From Cytobacillus oceanisediminis (GTDB lineage: Bacteria; Bacillota; Bacilli; Bacillales; Cytobacillaceae), in NCBI RefSeq assembly GCF_007830235.1, contig NZ_VLKI01000001.1, forward strand, positions 304,464 through 368,463: a stretch of DNA of 64,000 nt, written 5' to 3'. Positions within the stretch are counted from its first letter, which is position 1, and each line of letters starts with the position of its first letter. The notes below the pieces were generated by a model, which had not been told where the DNA came from, did no database searches, and saw only the letters and a program-made list of their open reading frames with translations. Positions 60,508 to 64,000 of the stretch are shown here, piece by piece. A program made the translations under genes and the position numbers.

Positions 60508-60834
60508 CTACATTTCGAAAAACTTATCTCTCTCCACTTTACAAACTCTAAGGGCAAAATTTTTATACCATTCTGTTTTACCTCTGTCTTGTGCAACTTG
60601 ATGTGCTGAATTTTCCTTCCATTTCTTTATCGCATCTATAGATTCCCAGTATGACACTGTGATTCCCATCCCCTCATCACGAGCACTTTCCACGCCTAAG
60701 AAACCCTCTTGTTGAGAAGCTAACTCTACCATTTTGTCTGCCATTTTCCCATAACCTCCGTCAACTTCTGTTCGCTGTGAAGAAAATATCACTGCAAAAT
60801 ACGGTGGTTGAGGAGTTTTTGCAACTGGCCTCAT
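60508..60834 (-). CDS. Antibiotic biosynthesis monooxygenase (ABM) family protein
   Basis: A 108-residue protein with the dimeric ferredoxin-like ABM fold: PPYFAVIFSSQRTEVDGGYG, ELASQQEGFLGVESARDEG and ITVSYWESIDAIKKWKENSAH are the characteristic strands and helices (YWES...W). Members range from quinol monooxygenases to heme-degrading enzymes, while many are simple stress proteins; the activity here is not predictable. ATG 60834 has TTAGGGGGA upstream. It is monocistronic and next to the disrupted DinB gene on the same strand. Confidence 0.82.
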   Translation of the reverse strand: MRPVAKTPQPPYFAVIFSSQRTEVDGGYGKMADKMVELASQQEGFLGVESARDEGMGITVSYWESIDAIKKWKENSAHQVAQDRGKTEWYKNFALRVCKVERDKFFEM

Positions 60835-61079
60835 ATTTTGGTTCCCCCTAAAATTATTTTAATTATTTAGTCAAATAGCTTAGAGTATAATTCTAACTTC
60901 TATATCCTCCTCAAAAGTTCCTACTGTTCTTCAACATTCCAGAACTGGACCTATTCCTAAAGAAGGACGCATTTCTTTTTACAGAATTGCGCCCTTTAAT
61001 GAAAGATCGTTCTTGAAAGTACATGCTGCATAGATTTTCAGAAAAGCCCATGAAGAACTAAAACACATCGAACTAGGTT

Positions 61080-61370
61080 TTATTTGAAGTTTTCAGGTTT
61101 TGTTGCATAAAGCTCTATAAATCCGCAATTTGGACATACATAACAAGGGCTTATATCACTCATAGTTTTTGAATTGGGTTTTTCTCCTGATTTAAATACT
61201 CTAACGGGAAAACTATCTAGTTTAGGTTCTACCATTAATGTTTTACATTTAGAACAACTATTTTCCACGAATATCTTACCTCTTAATTTAATAATCTTAT
61301 TTAAAAATCTTGTTTTTAACTTAATGCCAATTATTTCAAATTTATTTATTTCGCGCAATTGCTTATTCAA
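61080..61370 (-). CDS. Zinc-ribbon-like hypothetical protein
   Basis: A 96-residue protein with two CxxC pairs (SCSKCKTL near residue 38-45 and CYVCPNCGF near 75-83) that should bind one zinc ion as a ribbon. The N-terminal 30 residues are basic and helical. It starts at TTG without a clear ribosome binding site, so the true start may be shorter or the gene may be partial. No family was recognised. Upstream, 61385-61430 is an AGTGCC/GGCACT dyad with a T run. Confidence 0.42.
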   Translation of the reverse strand: MNKQLREINKFEIIGIKLKTRFLNKIIKLRGKIFVENSCSKCKTLMVEPKLDSFPVRVFKSGEKPNSKTMSDISPCYVCPNCGFIELYATKPENFK

Positions 61371-61522
61371 TTATGTGGATAAAAAGTGCCCTAGTACGGT
61401 AAAGCTTTATAAGACTTGGGGACAGGCACTCATTTTTTATGACAAGAATCACAACATCCCTTTTTCCCTCTCTAACCTGTTCACGTAGTTAATTTTAATT
61501 CATTGTGTTTTCTCAAAATTTG

Positions 61523-62302
61523 TTAGCTTTTAATGGTTTCACCTTTATTTTCCTTAACGATTTTCTCCATCGTATTTAGAATAACGGAAATGGCTACAAC
61601 ACCAACATATGATGCACCTTTATCAAAAGCATCCTGCACACTAGAGGAGTCTGCGGCCACTGTTCCAATTATGATGTTTTTCTCTTTAGCTTTTCTATAT
61701 ATATTATTCACTACCTTTTGCACTTCAGGGTGTTTAGGACCTTCCTCTTTAAAGCCCATATTAACCGATAGATCAGTGGTTCCGATGAACGCTAGATCAA
61801 TACCATCTACACTCATTATTTCTGCAAAGTTTTCCGCAGCTTCAAGGGTCTCAATGTGTGGAATAACTAATATATTTTCATCAGATGCATCTAAGAATGA
61901 CTTTCCGCTGTCTTTACCAAATCTTGCGGCTCTATGTGAATAAGCAGCTCCCCTCGATCCTCTTGGCGGGAATTTAGCCTTTTGAACTGCTTCTTCTGCG
62001 TCTTCTTTAGTATTCACCATGGGGATTTGAATGCCTTTTGCCCCCCTATCTAAGGCTTTTTGAATACTCGAAGGTTCATAAGATACACGCACAATTGGAA
62101 CCACATTAACAGATTCAGCAGATCTAATCATGTTTTCTATCTCAGAATGGCTAAACGCTCCGTGTTCATCATCAATAACAATAAAATCAAATCCAGCATA
62201 ACCCATCAGCTCTACTAAATTGGGCGAATAAGTTCCTATGAAACACCCTAGTACCTTTTCTCCGTTTTTAAGCTTTCGCTTTACCTCATTTTTCAATTTC
62301 AT
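61523..62302 (-). CDS. HpcH/HpaI family aldolase
   Basis: A 259-residue class II (metal-dependent) 2-dehydro-3-deoxy-aldarate/4-hydroxy-2-oxoheptanedioate-type aldolase, which splits a hydroxy-oxo acid into pyruvate plus an aldehyde. Motifs are GYAGFDFIVIDDEHGAFSHS, VRVSYEPSSIQKALDRGAKG, FPPRGSRGAAYSHRAARFG, and IPHIETLEAAENFAEIMSVD followed by GIDLAFIGTTDLSVNMG with metal ligands Glu and Asp. ATG 62302 was chosen because AAGGAGAG precedes it. It overlaps the hydrolase gene by 17 bases and ends the operon. With the cupin and hydrolase genes it suggests breakdown of an aromatic or sugar-acid compound. Confidence 0.9.
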   Translation of the reverse strand: MKLKNEVKRKLKNGEKVLGCFIGTYSPNLVELMGYAGFDFIVIDDEHGAFSHSEIENMIRSAESVNVVPIVRVSYEPSSIQKALDRGAKGIQIPMVNTKEDAEEAVQKAKFPPRGSRGAAYSHRAARFGKDSGKSFLDASDENILVIPHIETLEAAENFAEIMSVDGIDLAFIGTTDLSVNMGFKEEGPKHPEVQKVVNNIYRKAKEKNIIIGTVAADSSSVQDAFDKGASYVGVVAISVILNTMEKIVKENKGETIKS

Positions 62303-63029
62303 TCTCTCCTTGTCTTTCAAAAGGATTAACCTCAAGCAACCATTGCCTTAGATAAAGTGTTATTATTGCCGGTTGTTCCATGCTGCTTAAATGTCCGCAA
62401 TCTTCTACTACAGCTAGTTTTGAATTAGGAATCAAAAATGACATTTGTTTATGAAATTCTACTGGACAAACAGCATCTTCCCTGCCGACCAATAATAAGG
62501 TTGGGCACTGAATCCCTTTCAATTTATCAGTAGCATCTGAGCGGGATGCTACAGCTTTTAATTGCCGTTTGTATGCTTCCGATCCCACTTTTTCAGCCAT
62601 ATCACATATAGTGGCTATTAACCGTTTATCCGCTAACCGATTTTTATGAATTAAATTAGGTAAAAGAAACTTTTCAGTTATTTCGCTAAACCTTCCCTCG
62701 TCTACCATTACATTGAATTTTTCCCACGCTTCAATTTGTTCAGGTTTGGGTCCATTAGGATTTGAATCAAGAAGCGCAAGGTTAGTAACTCTTTCAGGTG
62801 CTTGATGAACAACTTCCATTGCTACGATTCCACCAAGAGATAATCCAGCAAGAGCAAACTTTTCCGGAGCATTAGATAAAATCGACTTTGCCATTCCTTT
62901 AATCGTATCGTCTTTTGTAATGTCGCCAATTGAAATGTCTGCAATATCAGCTAAATGTTGAACCTGGTGCCCCCAGAGTCTGTGGTCACACAATGTACCT
63001 GGCAGCAATATTAACGGTTCTTTCCCCAT
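62286..63029 (-). CDS. Alpha/beta-fold hydrolase
   Basis: A 247-residue alpha/beta hydrolase with the oxyanion stretch LILLPGTLCDHRLWGHQ near the start, nucleophile motif ALAGLSLGGIVAME (Ser about 80), acid residue in LLVGREDAVCPVE, and final histidine in VEDCGHLSSMEQP. Relatives hydrolyse esters, lactones or enol lactones such as beta-ketoadipate enol lactone. It begins three bases after the cupin gene and overlaps the aldolase gene, so all three are translationally coupled. It fits an intermediate step between oxidation and aldol cleavage. Confidence 0.9.
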   Translation of the reverse strand: MGKEPLILLPGTLCDHRLWGHQVQHLADIADISIGDITKDDTIKGMAKSILSNAPEKFALAGLSLGGIVAMEVVHQAPERVTNLALLDSNPNGPKPEQIEAWEKFNVMVDEGRFSEITEKFLLPNLIHKNRLADKRLIATICDMAEKVGSEAYKRQLKAVASRSDATDKLKGIQCPTLLLVGREDAVCPVEFHKQMSFLIPNSKLAVVEDCGHLSSMEQPAIITLYLRQWLLEVNPFERQGENEIEK

Positions 63030-63031
63030 AT

Positions 63032-63655
63032 TTACTTCTCACCAGCACGGAGTTTCTTTGCCATTTGTTTTTCAAGATCTTCAAAGTTTTTTGGTTTGAT
63101 CATCTTTCCTGAATCATCAGCATGAAAGCCAAATTCTGCTGCTTTTCTAACTACTTGTGGTGACCAGTATGGGTCCTTCCCATTAAATACTTCATGTTGT
63201 TCAAGAACTGCAAATAGCCATGCATCTTCATTGCTAATATTTTCAAATCCTCTCCATAATCTTGGGGGCAGTGAGATTAAATCCCATTGTTCAATGATTG
63301 TTTCACCTTCAATTTCATCCTCATTTTTCCCCCAATAAAACCGCCATTTTCCCGTTAGAGGAAGGAATGCTTCTATATAATCATGAGTATGAAATGCTGG
63401 ACCATTTCCTGGAGGGGCTTTGACCATTCCAATTTGAAACCCGTGCGGTTCAGTAATTTCTGGACTATACTTATCATTTTCACTTGCTGTATCTCCAATA
63501 AGAGCATAATTAAGACGCTGATGCCCAGGTAAAATACTGTCGATAAACATCAATGGAATCGCCTTTGATTTTAATTCATCAAATCTTACAATCCAATTAT
63601 TCTCCATGTCTTCATTTGTTACATGTTTAACTACCTTTGGTTGTTGCGTTTGCAT
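63032..63655 (-). CDS. Cupin domain protein
   Basis: A 207-residue cupin. The metal-site motif GPAFHTHDYIEAFLPLTGKW (His-x-His-x4-Glu, about 85-104) and the second motif DLISLPPRLWRGFENISNED (about 124-143) lie in one beta-barrel. The N- and C-terminal extensions are helical. Such proteins can be dioxygenases, isomerases or binding proteins; the presence of His and Glu supports metal binding. It opens the operon, with GAGAGGATGG before ATG 63655. The hydrolase and aldolase behind it suggest that it performs the first step on an aromatic or oxo-acid substrate. Confidence 0.85.
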   Translation of the reverse strand: MQTQQPKVVKHVTNEDMENNWIVRFDELKSKAIPLMFIDSILPGHQRLNYALIGDTASENDKYSPEITEPHGFQIGMVKAPPGNGPAFHTHDYIEAFLPLTGKWRFYWGKNEDEIEGETIIEQWDLISLPPRLWRGFENISNEDAWLFAVLEQHEVFNGKDPYWSPQVVRKAAEFGFHADDSGKMIKPKNFEDLEKQMAKKLRAGEK

Positions 63656-63913
63656 AATAATACCATCCTCTCAATTTATGTTTTTTATAATAGAAACTTA
63701 TTATAATTTAAATGTAACAAGCTTTAATTCCGTCATCTCTTCTACTGAATACTTAATTCCTTCCCGTCCTGTACCGCTGTTCTTATTTTTGTGCAATGGT
63801 TTAGATGGCATTTGTAAAACCAGTCCTCCTTTGAATGCGCATTCAATTTTATATAAAGCGCTACGCAATTAATGCATGCTGTATATAACCAATCATTTAA
63901 TGAACGAGGTTTA

Positions 63914-64000
63914 TTATTCATTCTCATTGGGATCATAGAATTCATCATCATTATGAAGGTGAATTTGCATCAAGACATCGAGACCATCAAAAGTGATCCA
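63914..64000 (-). CDS. C-terminus of a gene running off the window
   Basis: The last 87 bases encode 28 residues of a minus-strand protein ending at TAA 63914-63916 (WITFDGLDVLMQIHLHNDDE then FYDPNENE). The strongly acidic tail and clean stop look genuine. The start and most of the gene lie beyond 64000. Family not identified. Between it and the cupin operon (63656-63913) I see only AT-rich DNA with the operon promoter region. Confidence 0.5.
   Translation of the reverse strand, partial: WITFDGLDVLMQIHLHNDDEFYDPNENE

Noticed and set aside
63742..63951. A 69-codon minus-strand frame near the right edge
   Set aside because: It overlaps the better-supported C-terminus at 63914-64000 in another frame and has no ribosome binding site or recognisable pattern.
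1..64000. CRISPR arrays, prophage structural modules, integrases with attachment sites
   Set aside because: Looked for regularly spaced repeats and typical phage or integrase motifs; the only tandem repeat is the coding 21-bp array at 9301-9573 and no integrase or att duplication was seen.

Overview
The window looks like chromosome of an endospore-forming, low-GC Bacillaceae bacterium (Bacillus, Neobacillus or Mesobacillus type). The support is a complete three-gene GerA/GerB/GerC germinant-receptor operon, AGGAGG-type ribosome binding sites with frequent TTG and GTG starts, a YesL protein next to an Lpl-type sugar ABC transporter, PucR and LysR regulators, and GC-rich intergenic repeats that I recall from many Bacillaceae. 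No rRNA, tRNA, CRISPR array or complete insertion sequence was seen.

Layout. (1) 0-10 kb is accessory and partly decayed: a DedA protein, a VOC protein, a truncated MarR regulator, and an island at 3.9-6.8 kb. The island holds a remnant that resembles an HNH toxin, two unrecognised proteins, a PAPS-reductase-like protein and the tail of an IS110-type transposase. Every reading-frame break found there is a one-base loss. A 13-unit heptad-repeat coiled-coil gene follows. (2) 10.1-12.2 kb is purU between two inverted copies of a roughly 130-bp GC-rich repeat; one copy carries a 57-nt insertion. (3) 12.2-18.2 kb is a sigma-54 divergon: a flavin/FeS oxidoreductase on one side, a small accessory protein plus a sodium:solute symporter on the other, a PAS-type sigma-54 activator between them, and a textbook -24/-12 promoter facing each target. 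(4) 18.7-22.2 kb is the germinant-receptor operon. (5) 22.6-26.4 kb is an operon of a membrane permease and two M20 hydrolases.

(6) 26.6-40.3 kb is a fructan (levan/inulin/sucrose) utilisation locus: LacI regulator with four palindromic operators, two permeases and a large binding protein (no ATPase gene, so probably a shared MsmX-type ATPase), PfkB fructokinase, cytoplasmic GH32, YesL, and a secreted protein of about 1,788 residues with two GH32 modules. (7) 41.3-51.1 kb holds a transporter with a Nif3-like protein, a DUF2294/MpsC-like protein, and an amidohydrolase/M24 peptidase/symporter set behind a PucR regulator. (8) 51.3-57.4 kb has an M28 peptidase, then a YfcC transporter and M20 peptidase pair with a LysR regulator. 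(9) 57.6-64 kb holds a divergent LysE exporter and XRE-cupin regulator, two DinB proteins (one broken by a single stop codon), an ABM-family protein, and a cupin-hydrolase-aldolase operon. The last bases hold the C-terminus of a further gene.

Functionally the window is a string of self-contained catabolic cassettes, each with its own regulator, transporter and hydrolase, aimed at fructans, N-acyl or peptide compounds, and an unknown substrate of the flavoenzyme. All products were inferred by reading protein motifs; no database search was possible.
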